Source of the DNA: Thalassotalea sp. 273M-4 | Lineage (GTDB): Bacteria > Pseudomonadota > Gammaproteobacteria > Enterobacterales > Alteromonadaceae | Assembly: GCF_041410465.1 (NCBI RefSeq) | Contig: NZ_CP166961.1 | Location: forward strand, 992,001 to 1,056,000 | DNA: 64,000 nucleotides | Reading direction: 5' to 3' | Part shown: one piece after another, positions 1 to 8,644 of the stretch | How the letters are laid out: each line of letters starts with the position of its first letter | Numbering within the stretch: position 1 is the first letter of the stretch | The notes under the pieces: model-generated | What the model saw: the letters and a program-made list of their open reading frames with translations, nothing else | Databases searched by the model: none | What the model was told of the DNA's origin: nothing | Program-made: the position numbers and the translations under genes

Positions 1-514
1 TCTTTACCTTCATCGTACATTCTTCAGCGCCTAAAATCCCCCCTGCGTTAGCCATCGAATCGGTTTTACCCCCGAGCAAACAATAAAAAAGATGTTACTA
101 GGTAAATAATATAGGCAATTTTACTTTAGGGTGGCAAAGACATGGCAAATGTTTGCCGTTTTGCCTCTTTAACCTATTAAAATTTCCTAAGTGAATGCGT
201 ATAACAAAATTTTGTAACGGATAAACACCTTTAATCCTATCGACATACTCATTAGCCTCTTTTTGTAAGGGGCGAAGGTGGTTGTTGGTTGTTCAGGGAG
301 CGTTTTTTATCGCTTTTTTTTAATGTTTTTTCTTTTGTTTTATGTTTTGTTTTTAAGTTGGCATTAAGTTTGCTTGGTTGTGTTTGCTTAAATAAAATTG
401 TTGGCTTAATTTTTCTTCTAAGAAAAAAGTAATCAGTGCGTTTTTCATGAACAAATGCTGGGTTTAATAAGCTGACTAAGACTTTGGTTAATAACTAATT
501 ATTGGAAATACACA
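1..514. other. Intergenic region upstream of the FlgD-like gene
   Basis: No gene is clearly supported here. A short leftward reading frame is open from an ATG at 53-55 to the left edge (about 18 codons, beginning M-A-N-A-G-G-I-L-G) and could be the 5' end of a gene lying outside the window, but its Shine-Dalgarno match is poor. The stretch from about 300 to 480 is very T-rich. A candidate sigma-54 promoter lies at 132-147. Confidence 0.4.
132..147 (+). promoter_or_regulatory. Candidate sigma-54 promoter
   Basis: TGGCAAAGACATGGCA has the GG-N10-GC spacing of the -24/-12 sigma-54 consensus (TGGCAC-N5-TTGCA), matching TGGCA in the first box and GCA in the second. It lies about 370 bases before the FlgD-like gene and near genes for FlrBC, a sigma-54 activator system. 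The long leader and a single consensus match make this a weak call. Confidence 0.3.
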
Positions 515-1198
515 GTGTCAGATAATAACAATACTTGCATCAAGGCAAGCAGTGAAAATATGACGGAAGAGACCAACTTGCCAAATCAGAATAAAGCCAT
601 TGGTATACAAGGTTTTTTCGCCCAGCTTACGCCAGAGCCCATAGCCGTTGAAAAAAACGAAGAAGAAAATTTTGAGCAGTCGTTAACTCAGCTATTGGCA
701 TCCACCATTAGCCAAGGGCTTGAGGACTTTAAGGATAAATTACAAACCAAACAAGCGATAAATAGTTCAAATAAAGCATTGCAAGCCAGTGCGTTGATTG
801 GACGTAATGTCGCTATCAAGGGTGGAAAAGTACACTTTGAGCTCAGTAGACCGGTTGAAGGTAAAATATTCACCCCTAAGCCTGTGAGCCAGGCCTTAGT
901 ATATGTGGAAAACGCCCAACTTGAGATCATTCGTATTATTCCTTTAGGTGATTTAGCACAAGGGCAAACAACTTTCAGTTGGAACGGTGTTGATCGAAAT
1001 GGTCGTGAAGCTCCAGAAGGGGAATATCGATTTATCGTATCTGCAATTGGCTCATCGGCGGTTATTGAATTAGAAGTCTTTACGCATCATAAAGTCATTA
1101 AAGTGGGACTAGATGAAAGCAGTGATGATATGAAATTAACCTTTGAAAACGATCAGTCAATGTCGCTGTCTTCGATATCTGAAATAGAGTTAAGTTAA
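515..1198 (+). CDS. FlgD-like flagellar hook-capping protein (divergent)
   Basis: A 227-residue protein, GTG start at 515 after a weak TTGGAAAT. The second half resembles the FlgD core: NKALQASALIGRNVAIKGG (about residues 84-102) corresponds to the FlgD segment before its beta domain, followed by an Ig-like domain ending GQTTFSWNGVDRNG and PEGEYRFIVSA (about 149-177). FlgD is the scaffold on which hook subunits polymerise. The N-terminal half lacks the usual FLKLLVAQLQNQDPLNP-type signature; it holds an acidic NEEENFEQSLTQLLAS stretch instead. It stands alone, without flgB, flgC or flgE beside it, 165 bases before flrB. It may be an accessory or second hook cap, or a regulator-linked paralogue. 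The FlgD fold is fairly sure; the role is not. Confidence 0.6.
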   Translation: MSDNNNTCIKASSENMTEETNLPNQNKAIGIQGFFAQLTPEPIAVEKNEEENFEQSLTQLLASTISQGLEDFKDKLQTKQAINSSNKALQASALIGRNVAIKGGKVHFELSRPVEGKIFTPKPVSQALVYVENAQLEIIRIIPLGDLAQGQTTFSWNGVDRNGREAPEGEYRFIVSAIGSSAVIELEVFTHHKVIKVGLDESSDDMKLTFENDQSMSLSSISEIELS

Positions 1199-1363
1199 AA
1201 TTATTTTAACTATACCAAGCCGTTACAAGTGGTTAAAGGTTGACCGTTCAGGTTGGAATTTGATTTAAATCCTTTTTGTAATGTTAAAAATTGCATATTA
1301 TGACAAAAATTTATTCTTAAAGATTAGAGCTCAAAAGAATATAGAACAAACGGAGAGAGTACT

Positions 1364-2458
1364 ATGAGCATGACTGGTGGGGTGACCATGCTATCCACAG
1401 CGTCAACTGCTTCAACATCAGGCACCGGGTTGTTGGTAACCGAATCTTACAGTGGTGAACTTGATACCTTGCGTCTGCAAGCAAATCAATTTAATCAATT
1501 ATTTGATGTTATGCCGGCGGGTGTGGTGATTATCGATGGTGATGGCGTCGTAGTGAAAGCGAATAAGACAGCCATATCGCTATTTTCGATGGACTTGGTA
1601 GGCCAAGCTTGGATTGATGTGATAAAACAAGCATTTAAACCTCGTGCCGATGATGGTCATGAAGTGTCCCTTAAAGATGGTCGCCGAGTAAAGCTAGACG
1701 TGTCCTCATTTGCATCACAAGCAGGTCAGTTGATTCTTATCACCGACTTAACCGAAACCCGTTTGTTACAAGAAAAACTGGGCAAGATGGAAAAACTATC
1801 TGCATTAGGTAAGATGGTGTCTACCCTCGCGCATCAAATTAGAACGCCTTTGTCGGCAGCCATGTTGTATTGCTCTAATCTAGGAAACGCTGACTTGCCT
1901 GAAGAAAAGCGCAGTAGTTTTCTCGATAAACTTGCTGATCGTCTGCAGACATTAGAGCAACAAGTGAACGACATGCTTTTATTTGCTAAAAGTGGTGGTA
2001 AACAGGTGGTGGCTGTTATTGACGCGCAAGATTTGATCACCGAAGCTGTTCGCGGTTGTGACACTGAAGTGGAAAAAGCCAATGCCACTTTAAACGTTGC
2101 AATAGAAAGCATAAACCAGCCTGTTGTCGGCAATAAAAACGCTTTGGTTGGGGCTATTCAAAACCTTATTCATAATGCTCTTCAGGTCAATTCAGAGCAA
2201 GTTTGCATCGAGCTTAAAGCCTATCAACAAGATGACTTTTTACATGTTCATGTGCTTGATAACGGCAGTGGTGTTGACCTTACTAAAAGCGATGAAATAT
2301 TTGAGATGTTTTACACCTCAAAAGAGCAAGGTACTGGCTTGGGGTTAGCGGTAGTGAAATCGGTGGCAAAAGCCCATCATGGCGATGTGAGTGTGAGCAA
2401 TAGAACGGAATCTGGTGCAGACTTTTGTCTTAAATTACCACTGTTTAAAGGCTCTTAA
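1364..2458 (+). CDS. flrB: Flagellar two-component sensor histidine kinase FlrB (FleS)
   Basis: A 364-residue cytoplasmic kinase with no membrane segment, starting at ATG 1364 after GGAGAG. An N-terminal PAS domain (about residues 40-130, FDVMPAGVVIIDGDG) is followed by a HisKA domain with the phospho-acceptor His157 in TLAHQIRTPLSAAM, then an HATPase domain with the N box NLIHNALQ, the G1 box DNGSGVD and the G2 box GTGLGLAV. FlrB/FleS kinases phosphorylate the response regulator encoded next door to switch on class III flagellar genes. The flrC gene follows after 44 bases, so they are probably co-transcribed. The usual upstream sigma-54 activator flrA is not adjacent. Confidence 0.88.
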   Translation: MSMTGGVTMLSTASTASTSGTGLLVTESYSGELDTLRLQANQFNQLFDVMPAGVVIIDGDGVVVKANKTAISLFSMDLVGQAWIDVIKQAFKPRADDGHEVSLKDGRRVKLDVSSFASQAGQLILITDLTETRLLQEKLGKMEKLSALGKMVSTLAHQIRTPLSAAMLYCSNLGNADLPEEKRSSFLDKLADRLQTLEQQVNDMLLFAKSGGKQVVAVIDAQDLITEAVRGCDTEVEKANATLNVAIESINQPVVGNKNALVGAIQNLIHNALQVNSEQVCIELKAYQQDDFLHVHVLDNGSGVDLTKSDEIFEMFYTSKEQGTGLGLAVVKSVAKAHHGDVSVSNRTESGADFCLKLPLFKGS

Positions 2459-2502
2459 TGGTGAATATCAACACACTGATAAGATCTTATTAAGGGACAG
2501 AC

Positions 2503-3843
2503 ATGAGCAACAAAGTCGTACTTGTCGTTGAAGACGATCCTGGCTTACGTGAAGCCATTGTTGACACGTTAGTGTTATCAAATTATCAGTGTGTTGAAGC
2601 CAACAGCGCGGAAGCGGCATTGGTCATTTTAAATCAACAATCAGTTGATATGGTGGTCAGTGATGTGCAAATGGGCGATATGAGTGGTCTGACTTTACTT
2701 AAAAATGTAAAAGTAAAATGGCCCGAACTTCCTATGCTCATTATCACCGCTTACGCGACCATCGATGATGCGGTACAAGCAATGAAAGACGGTGCTTGTA
2801 ACTATATTGCCAAACCCTTTTCACCCGAAGTGCTGATTAATATGGTCGGGCAATACATGCCATTGACCAAGGTAAGCGACACCTTTGCTCCGATTGCCGA
2901 AGATCCACACAGTATAAAGCTGTTGCAATTGGCGCGCAAAGTGGCCTCTACCAATGCCTCTGTTATGGTACTAGGGCCAAGTGGCTCGGGTAAGGAAGTA
3001 TTGGCAAAATATATCCACCATCATTCTCCGCGAAAAGGCAATCCCTTTGTTGCCATCAACTGCGCGGCGATACCTGAGAATATGCTAGAAGCAACCTTGT
3101 TTGGATACGAGAAAGGCGCCTTTACCGGGGCAATTAATGCCTGCCCAGGCAAATTTGAACAAGCGCAAGGCGGAACCATTTTATTGGATGAAATTACCGA
3201 AATGGATTTGGCTTTGCAAGCTAAGATTTTACGGGTAATACAAGAAAAGGAAGTGGAAAGACTGGCTGGTCGAAAAGTGATAGAGCTCGATGTGCGAGTT
3301 ATTGCTACCAGTAACCGAGATTTAAGAACGGCGGTTGAAGATGGCGTATTTCGTGAAGATTTGTATTACAGACTGAATGTATTTCCACTTAAATGGTTAC
3401 CATTAGGTGAACGCTCTAAAGACATAATTCCGTTAGCTGAGCATATCATTCGTAGTCATAATGAGTTCAACGTCGTGTTAACAGAAGCGGCTAAGTTAAA
3501 GTTAAATACTTACACTTGGCCAGGCAATGTGCGTGAACTTGATAATGTGATTCAACGCGCTTTGATCCTAAAAAATTCTAATCAAATAGAAGCCGATGAC
3601 TTATTAATTGATGATTTCACCTCTGTTGCAGTGATTAATTCAACGTCTGAGCAAACGGAGGAAGAAAGCTTAGGCAATGAGCTCAAGAATCAAGAATTTC
3701 AAATTATTCTTGATGCCTTGCACGCATGTCATGGCTCGCGTAAAGATGTGGCGACCCGGTTAGGCATTAGCGCTCGAACGTTGCGTTATAAATTAGCTAA
3801 AATGCGCGCAAGTGGCATAGACCTACCAGAAAAAGTGTCGTAA
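2503..3843 (+). CDS. flrC: Sigma-54-dependent flagellar response regulator FlrC (FleR)
   Basis: A 446-residue NtrC-type activator. The receiver domain (1-120) has acidic residues E10, D11 and D12, phospho-acceptor D54 (VSDVQM), T82 and K104 (AKPF). The AAA+ domain has Walker A GPSGSGKE at 158-165, the sigma-54 contact loop GAFTGA and Walker B GGTILLDEI. A Fis-type helix-turn-helix closes the protein (GSRKDVATRLGISARTLRYK). It activates sigma-54 promoters of hook and basal-body genes in response to FlrB. The start ATG follows AAGGGACAG. In many relatives fliE follows flrC; here mlaA does, so the flagellar cluster is split or rearranged. Confidence 0.9.
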   Translation: MSNKVVLVVEDDPGLREAIVDTLVLSNYQCVEANSAEAALVILNQQSVDMVVSDVQMGDMSGLTLLKNVKVKWPELPMLIITAYATIDDAVQAMKDGACNYIAKPFSPEVLINMVGQYMPLTKVSDTFAPIAEDPHSIKLLQLARKVASTNASVMVLGPSGSGKEVLAKYIHHHSPRKGNPFVAINCAAIPENMLEATLFGYEKGAFTGAINACPGKFEQAQGGTILLDEITEMDLALQAKILRVIQEKEVERLAGRKVIELDVRVIATSNRDLRTAVEDGVFREDLYYRLNVFPLKWLPLGERSKDIIPLAEHIIRSHNEFNVVLTEAAKLKLNTYTWPGNVRELDNVIQRALILKNSNQIEADDLLIDDFTSVAVINSTSEQTEEESLGNELKNQEFQIILDALHACHGSRKDVATRLGISARTLRYKLAKMRASGIDLPEKVS

Positions 3844-4080
3844 AAAAGTTTCATGACCAGATGCGAGTATTCTCGTCGTTGTCGCTTTAAAGAAGCTGGC
3901 CATTAACATATAATGCGAGTCCATTTTGTTGGCGTTTTTTTAGTGAACCGTCAATTATATATATCCGTACTGCTTTCTTAAATAATTGAAAACTTGTATA
4001 AAAATATTAACTCTTAGCTGATTTCTTTAGGTTATACTTAAAGCGTTTTTGTCTTTTCAGCAAGATCCGAGGTTTAATGA

Positions 4081-4842
4081 ATGCTATCTTTTTCTTTTTA
4101 TAAACAGCTCCTGATTGTGCTGACCTTTTCTTTATTAAGCGCGTGTGCAACAACATCATCTGATCAACAAACAGTGAAAGATGAGCGCGATCCTCTTGAA
4201 TTTATTAACCGCCCAATTTGGACTTTTAACTGGGATTATGCTGATAAATACGTATTCAAGCCAGCGTCTGATGCGTATGTTGCTTATATACCCAAACCGA
4301 TTCGTTCTGGTGTTTACAATGCCGCTCTTAACTTAAATGAGCCGTTTACTATCGTAAATAATTTATTGCAATTAAAGTTTCATCGCGCTGCCAAAACAAC
4401 AGGACGTTTTGTGTTAAATTCAACGGTAGGACTATTGGGCTGGTTTGATGTCGCCAGACACGCCGGATTAACCCGTGAAGAAGAAGAGTTTGGTGAGGTG
4501 TTAGCGACCTACGGTGTCGGCGAAGGTCCTTACTTGATGATGCCACTTCTTGGGCCAACATCGGTAAGGGATGAAGTCGGTGATTTTGTTGATGATTACT
4601 ATTGGCCTTTATCAATCATTGATTTTTGGCCTAATGTGGCCATAAAAATGGTTGTCGGTTTAGAGTTGCGAGCGGAATTAAGTGAACAAGAAGCTTTATT
4701 AAAAGAATCTCTTGACCCGTATGAATTTGTGAAAAATGCGTATTTTCAAAATATAAGATATCGCGTCTATGATGGCAATCCACCATTGATTATCAATCAA
4801 CAAGAAGAACAAGAGTTGGATGACTTATTGGAAGAGTTGTAA
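4081..4842 (+). CDS. mlaA: Outer-membrane lipid asymmetry lipoprotein MlaA (VacJ)
   Basis: A 253-residue lipoprotein. The signal peptide ends in the lipobox LLSAC, placing the acylated Cys near residue 22. The body matches the MlaA/VacJ family: DPLEFINRPIWTFN, IPKPIRSGVYNAALNLNEPFTIVNNLLQ, TGRFVLNSTVGLLGWFDVA and GVGEGPYLMMPLLGPTSVRD. MlaA sits in the outer membrane with porins and removes misplaced phospholipid from the outer leaflet, passing it to MlaC. The C-terminus is acidic (QQEEQELDDLLEEL). It is a single-gene unit followed by a strong terminator; the mlaBCDEF transport genes are not nearby. Confidence 0.92.
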   Translation: MLSFSFYKQLLIVLTFSLLSACATTSSDQQTVKDERDPLEFINRPIWTFNWDYADKYVFKPASDAYVAYIPKPIRSGVYNAALNLNEPFTIVNNLLQLKFHRAAKTTGRFVLNSTVGLLGWFDVARHAGLTREEEEFGEVLATYGVGEGPYLMMPLLGPTSVRDEVGDFVDDYYWPLSIIDFWPNVAIKMVVGLELRAELSEQEALLKESLDPYEFVKNAYFQNIRYRVYDGNPPLIINQQEEQELDDLLEEL

Positions 4843-4866
4843 ATATAACACTTGTATTTTGCTCTT

Positions 4867-4893
4867 AAAAGGTGGCTTTGCCACCTTTTTTTA
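4867..4893. terminator. Bidirectional intrinsic terminator
   Basis: AAAAGGTGGC-ttt-GCCACCTTTTT is a perfect GC-rich stem with A and T tracts on either side. It lies between mlaA and the convergent small membrane gene, and can serve both. Confidence 0.85.
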
Positions 4894-5199
4894 TTGCTGT
4901 TGTTGCTTAAATACTTTGATTGCAGACGGTATATGTTTATGTAAAAAAAGCAACGACACCGGTCTTAGAATAAGCATATAACCGATTAACACCCCAACAA
5001 GAGGAAGTACAAACCACCAAGAGTCGATGTAGGCCAACATCATGAATGGTGGAATTAAAATGGCTAATTTGATCAAGTTTAAAATTAATTTAGCCAATGG
5101 CGTTAATTTACTGCTTGCAATAGCCATAATTTGTTGTCTTTCGGCAAAACTAAAAGGCTCGAGCTCAGCTATTTGATTGGTAGAAAAATACAGTTTCAT
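4891..5199 (-). CDS. Conserved small inner-membrane protein, function unknown
   Basis: A 102-residue protein with an N-terminal soluble segment (MKLYFSTNQIAELEPFS) and two adjacent membrane helices (about residues 38-56 and 62-84), then a basic, Gln-rich tail. The stretch SFAERQQIMAIASSKLTPLAKLILN resembles small membrane proteins seen in Shewanella-type genomes (possibly DUF6170), from memory and unverified. It converges on mlaA with a shared terminator. Function unknown. Confidence 0.65.
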   Translation of the reverse strand: MKLYFSTNQIAELEPFSFAERQQIMAIASSKLTPLAKLILNLIKLAILIPPFMMLAYIDSWWFVLPLVGVLIGYMLILRPVSLLFLHKHIPSAIKVFKQQQQ

Positions 5200-5375
5200 G
5201 ATCTTTAAGCTAATATAATTGGGTAAAAATTTTATCGATCATAACGAAAAAAACGGCTTTGGTAATCAAACTTTATTCAAATTCGTCAAAATTGTTACTT
5301 TCTCGGAAGAACCAGTACCTTATTCTTTCTAATTTTGATAGAATTTCGCAAAATTTTACATACAGGTTAAAAATA

Positions 5376-5840
5376 ATGAACGTAATCGAAGGTTCTTTTA
5401 ATGCATCAGGCAAAAAATTTGCCATTGTAGTTTCTCGTTTTAACAGTTTTATTGTGGAAAGCTTACTTGAAGGCGCTGTTGACGCTCTTAAACGTCAAGG
5501 GCAAGTGGCTGAAAATGATATTACAATTATTCGTGTACCTGGCGCATACGAATTACCAGTAGCAGCTAAGCGCGTTGCTAAAAAGGGCAACTTCGATGCC
5601 ATTATCGCTATTGGAGCTGTAATCCGAGGCGGTACTCCTCATTTTGATTTTGTAGCAGGTGAATGTAACAAAGGCTTAGCCCAAGTGGCGATGGAATTTG
5701 ACGTACCTGTTGCATTTGGTGTGATCACCACAGATTCAATTGAACAAGCGATTGAGCGTGCGGGCACCAAAGCGGGTAACAAAGGTGCAGAAGCTGCATT
5801 AAGTGCGATCGAAATGGTTAACGTTTTAGACCAAATATAG
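5376..5840 (+). CDS. ribH: 6,7-dimethyl-8-ribityllumazine synthase
   Basis: Penultimate enzyme of riboflavin synthesis; condenses 5-amino-6-ribitylaminouracil with dihydroxybutanone phosphate. The start at 5376 gives 154 residues, the family length, beginning [23 protein letters not shown] after AGGT. An upstream in-frame extension to 5259 is possible but has no homologous sequence. Family signatures are [29 protein letters not shown] and [17 protein letters not shown], the last with the catalytic His. It heads the classical ribH-nusB-thiL-pgpA operon, with nusB 12 bases downstream. The usual preceding ribD, ribE and ribBA genes are absent from this spot, and no FMN riboswitch was seen upstream. 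Confidence 0.95.
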   Translation: MNVIEGSFNASGKKFAIVVSRFNSFIVESLLEGAVDALKRQGQVAENDITIIRVPGAYELPVAAKRVAKKGNFDAIIAIGAVIRGGTPHFDFVAGECNKGLAQVAMEFDVPVAFGVITTDSIEQAIERAGTKAGNKGAEAALSAIEMVNVLDQI

Positions 5841-5852
5841 GCGGCAAACTAA

Positions 5853-6266
5853 GTGAAACCTACTCCTAGAAGAAAGGCTCGTGAAATCGCAGTACAAGCA
5901 GTGTATTCATGGCAACTGACTAACAATGACATTACGGATGTCGAAGCAAACTTTCTTGCAGATAACGCAAAACGTCGTTTTGAAACAGAATACTTTGCGC
6001 AACTTCTACGTGGTGTTGCCGCAAACGTTGCAGACATTGATGCAGCAATTCGCCCCCATGTTGACCGTCCTCTTGACGAAGTTGATCATGTCGAAAAAGC
6101 GATTTTACGCGTGGCAATCTTTGAACTAAAAGAATGTTTGGATGTACCATACAAGGTGGTTATAAACGAAGCGATAGAGCTGGCAAAATCTTTTGCTGCC
6201 GATGACAGCCACAAGTTTGTTAACGGCGTTTTGGATAAAGCAGTTAAAAATATTCGTGTTGAATAA
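5853..6266 (+). CDS. nusB: Transcription antitermination factor NusB
   Basis: A 137-residue all-helical RNA-binding protein that pairs with S10 (NusE) at boxA in rRNA operons. GTG start, giving the typical basic N-terminus [21 protein letters not shown]. The C-terminal family block is [32 protein letters not shown]. It lies in the rib operon between ribH and thiL with gaps of 12 and 15 bases. Confidence 0.95.
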   Translation: MKPTPRRKAREIAVQAVYSWQLTNNDITDVEANFLADNAKRRFETEYFAQLLRGVAANVADIDAAIRPHVDRPLDEVDHVEKAILRVAIFELKECLDVPYKVVINEAIELAKSFAADDSHKFVNGVLDKAVKNIRVE

Positions 6267-6281
6267 CACCCCCTAGTTTTC

Positions 6282-7247
6282 ATGAAAGAATTTGAATTGA
6301 TAAAAGAGTTCTTTACGGCGCAACCTGTGCAGCGTAAAGACGTCATAAAGGGAATTGGTGACGACTGTGCCTTGGTCAATGGTCCCGATGATAAGCTTAT
6401 TGCTGTGACCACTGACACTTTGGTCAGTGGTGTACACTTTCCTGTTGATACCCCGCCAAGAGCGATAGGGCACAAATCTGTTGCGGTCAATTTAAGTGAT
6501 TTAGCCGCTATGGGGGCAGAACCCTGCTGGATTTCCATCGCCATCACATTACCCGAAGTTGACCACACTTGGTTGCAAGAGTTTACTGCTGGCGTATTTG
6601 AGTTGACACAATATTATAATGTTCAGCTTATTGGTGGAGATACAACTCAAGGTCCTTTAAGTATTACTATTACCGCACAAGGTACAGTGCCTAAAGATAG
6701 AGTACTTAGACGTGATGGCGCTAAAAATGGCGATTACATCTTTGTTACCGGTACCCTAGGTGATGCGGGATTAGCGTTAGCGGCTATCAATAAACAAATT
6801 TCTTTATCCAATGATGATTTTGCGGTTGTAAAAAAACAACTAGACTGTCCAAATCCACAAGTGCTGACAGCTCAATTGATCCGTGAATTTGCAACTTCTG
6901 CCATTGATGTGTCAGATGGCTTACTCGCAGATTTAAAACACCTTTGTTCAGCCTCTAAGCTTGGCGTAGATTTAAAATGCGAAGACATTCCTATATCTGC
7001 CATATTAAAAAACAACCTCAGTGAACAAGATGCAATTAAACTGGCTTTGACATCGGGTGATGATTATCAATTGATTTTCACCGTACCTGCGACCAATAAG
7101 GTTGGCATGGAAACGGCGATGGCACATGCCAATGTTGACTTTACCTGCATCGGTCAAATGAACAATTCCGGCGATGTTGTGGTCACCTTTAATGAGCAAC
7201 CTTTTGAACTGCAAGCCCGTGGTTTTGAACACTTTGGTGTCAATTAG
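6282..7247 (+). CDS. thiL: Thiamine-monophosphate kinase
   Basis: A 321-residue enzyme that phosphorylates thiamine monophosphate to the active cofactor thiamine pyrophosphate. Motifs of the PurM/ThiL fold: KGIGDDCALV near residue 25, the metal-binding segment VTTDTLVSGVHFP, HKSVAVNLSDLAAMGAEP, GGDTTQGPLSITI and AIDVSDGLLADLKHL. The start ATG follows nusB by 15 bases. The gene order nusB-thiL-pgpA is the usual one in gammaproteobacteria. Confidence 0.95.
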   Translation: MKEFELIKEFFTAQPVQRKDVIKGIGDDCALVNGPDDKLIAVTTDTLVSGVHFPVDTPPRAIGHKSVAVNLSDLAAMGAEPCWISIAITLPEVDHTWLQEFTAGVFELTQYYNVQLIGGDTTQGPLSITITAQGTVPKDRVLRRDGAKNGDYIFVTGTLGDAGLALAAINKQISLSNDDFAVVKKQLDCPNPQVLTAQLIREFATSAIDVSDGLLADLKHLCSASKLGVDLKCEDIPISAILKNNLSEQDAIKLALTSGDDYQLIFTVPATNKVGMETAMAHANVDFTCIGQMNNSGDVVVTFNEQPFELQARGFEHFGVN

Positions 7248-7258
7248 AGCAATACATA

Positions 7259-7732
7259 ATGAATAAAAAAACGCCATCACAGCTGTTTGATATTAAAAAC
7301 CCAATTCATTTTTTAGCCTTAGGCTTTGGCTCAGGTTTAAGCCCTAAAGCCCCTGGCACGATGGGCACTTTAGTTGCCATACCTTTGTTTTATTTTTGCT
7401 CTTTTTTATCGCTTAACGCCTTTATTGTGCTGACTTTGGCGATGAGTATTTTAGGCGTCTGGATTTGCGAAAAAGCATCAAATGATGCAGGCGTACATGA
7501 CCACGGCGCGATTGTTTGGGATGAAATTGTTGGTTATTTCATTACCATGATAGCTATTCCTGTTAGCATTGAAACCTTGGTCGTGGGGTTTTTACTGTTT
7601 AGGTTATTTGATATTGTCAAACCTTGGCCAATTTCGTGGGCAGATCGCAAAATTAGTGGTGGTTTAGGGATTATGGTTGACGATATCATCGCGGGCATTC
7701 TTGCTTGTACCATTATGCACTTGATTTATTAA
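7259..7732 (+). CDS. pgpA: Phosphatidylglycerophosphatase A
   Basis: A 157-residue inner-membrane phosphatase that converts phosphatidylglycerophosphate to phosphatidylglycerol. Family features: LGFGSGLSPKAPGTMGTL near residues 21-38, the acidic motif VWDEIVGYFITM, LFRLFDIVKPWPISWADRK, and the catalytic-site segment GGLGIMVDDIIAGI, with hydrophobic helices between. It is the last gene of the ribH operon, 11 bases after thiL. Confidence 0.94.
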   Translation: MNKKTPSQLFDIKNPIHFLALGFGSGLSPKAPGTMGTLVAIPLFYFCSFLSLNAFIVLTLAMSILGVWICEKASNDAGVHDHGAIVWDEIVGYFITMIAIPVSIETLVVGFLLFRLFDIVKPWPISWADRKISGGLGIMVDDIIAGILACTIMHLIY

Positions 7733-8063
7733 TTATAATCAATATTTTCCTCTCTTAGTCATGTTATCCTCATCCTTGTAGGATATTGGTTTAAATTATT
7801 GAGCTAAATGATCATCATTATTTAGCGTAACATCTTGATAATGTTTAAATCAAAATAAACGCATAGAAATGTTATTTAGACGGCTAAAACAGAGCAAACC
7901 CCATTGGGTATTTGCTTTACATCCTGCTCGTTAACTGCTTTATTTTACCCATTAACCAATGAACCCTGGCTTGGTTAATCGTGTTAATTGTTATGGCCAG
8001 GCTTTTATGCTCATCGACTTAAATGTTTTTTCCGATGTGGCATCAGGATAAGCACTTTCTATT
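7733..8063. other. Intergenic region with a weak hairpin
   Basis: This 331-base gap holds a hairpin at 7893-7916: AGCAAACCC-catt-GGGTaTTTGCT with one bulge, followed by TTTAC. It may be a late terminator for the rib operon, but it lies about 160 bases after pgpA and lacks a proper T run. No convincing gene was found. Confidence 0.35.
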
Positions 8064-8510
8064 ATGACTCTAACCACACCCGCATTATTGTTCCCCGCGA
8101 TTTCGTTATTATTACTCGCTTACACCAATCGATTTTTAGTGTTGGCTCAACTTATTCGACAGCTAAATGGTGCTCATAAAGATGAAATGCGAGAAGTTAT
8201 CTTGCGTCAAATCACCAACCTTAAAAAGCGAATTGTTTATATAAAACTAATGCAAAGCTTTGGTTGTTTTAGCTTTATACTTTGTACTTTTTCAATGTTT
8301 GCGGTATTTGTTGAGTACCAACTTATCGGGCAGTTTCTTTTTGGTAGTAGTTTGATATTTTTATCCTTGTCATTGCTGTTTTCTTTATATGAAGTGGTGA
8401 TTTCAACGAATGCAATTAATGTTGAATTAGAAAATATTGAATTGCAGCCAAGCAGTTTATATTCACCAATGCGAAAGAAAATTCGCCGTCGCGATAATGA
8501 CAAGCAGTGA
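8064..8510 (+). CDS. DUF2721 family membrane protein
   Basis: A 148-residue protein beginning MTLTTPALLFPAISLLLLAYTNRFL, the characteristic DUF2721 opening (membrane helix around 8-25), then an amphipathic charged helix and two membrane helices at about 67-85 and 92-110, and a basic tail ending RKKIRRRDNDKQ. No biochemical role is known to me for the family. Single gene between pgpA and a convergent gene of unknown function. Confidence 0.72.
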   Translation: MTLTTPALLFPAISLLLLAYTNRFLVLAQLIRQLNGAHKDEMREVILRQITNLKKRIVYIKLMQSFGCFSFILCTFSMFAVFVEYQLIGQFLFGSSLIFLSLSLLFSLYEVVISTNAINVELENIELQPSSLYSPMRKKIRRRDNDKQ

Positions 8511-8541
8511 TCAGGTAAGCAGTAAATAGTCAAAATAAAAA

Positions 8542-8581
8542 CGCCTTGGTAATTTGAATCTTTGCAGATCAAACCAAGGCG
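8542..8581 (-). terminator. Intrinsic terminator for the leftward gene
   Basis: CGCCTTGGT at 8542-8550 pairs with ACCAAGGCG at 8573-8581, with an inner TTTGA/TCAAA stem. Read leftward it is followed by TTTTTATTTTG, so it ends the gene at 8645-9814. Confidence 0.75.
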
Positions 8582-8644
8582 CGGTCATGTTTTATGGGAA
8601 CCCCAGATTGTAAGCTTTAAGGAAATTAAAGCTTAGCGGTGTAT

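Noticed and set aside
1..55. Possible 5' end of a leftward gene at the left edge
   Set aside because: Only 18 codons are visible, the start signal is weak and no family can be recognised.
5259..5375. Longer ribH start
   Set aside because: The extra 39 residues have no counterpart in lumazine synthases; the internal ATG gives the standard length and N-terminus.
6086..6568. Leftward 160-codon ORF across nusB and thiL
   Set aside because: Shadow frame antisense to two clearly identified genes.
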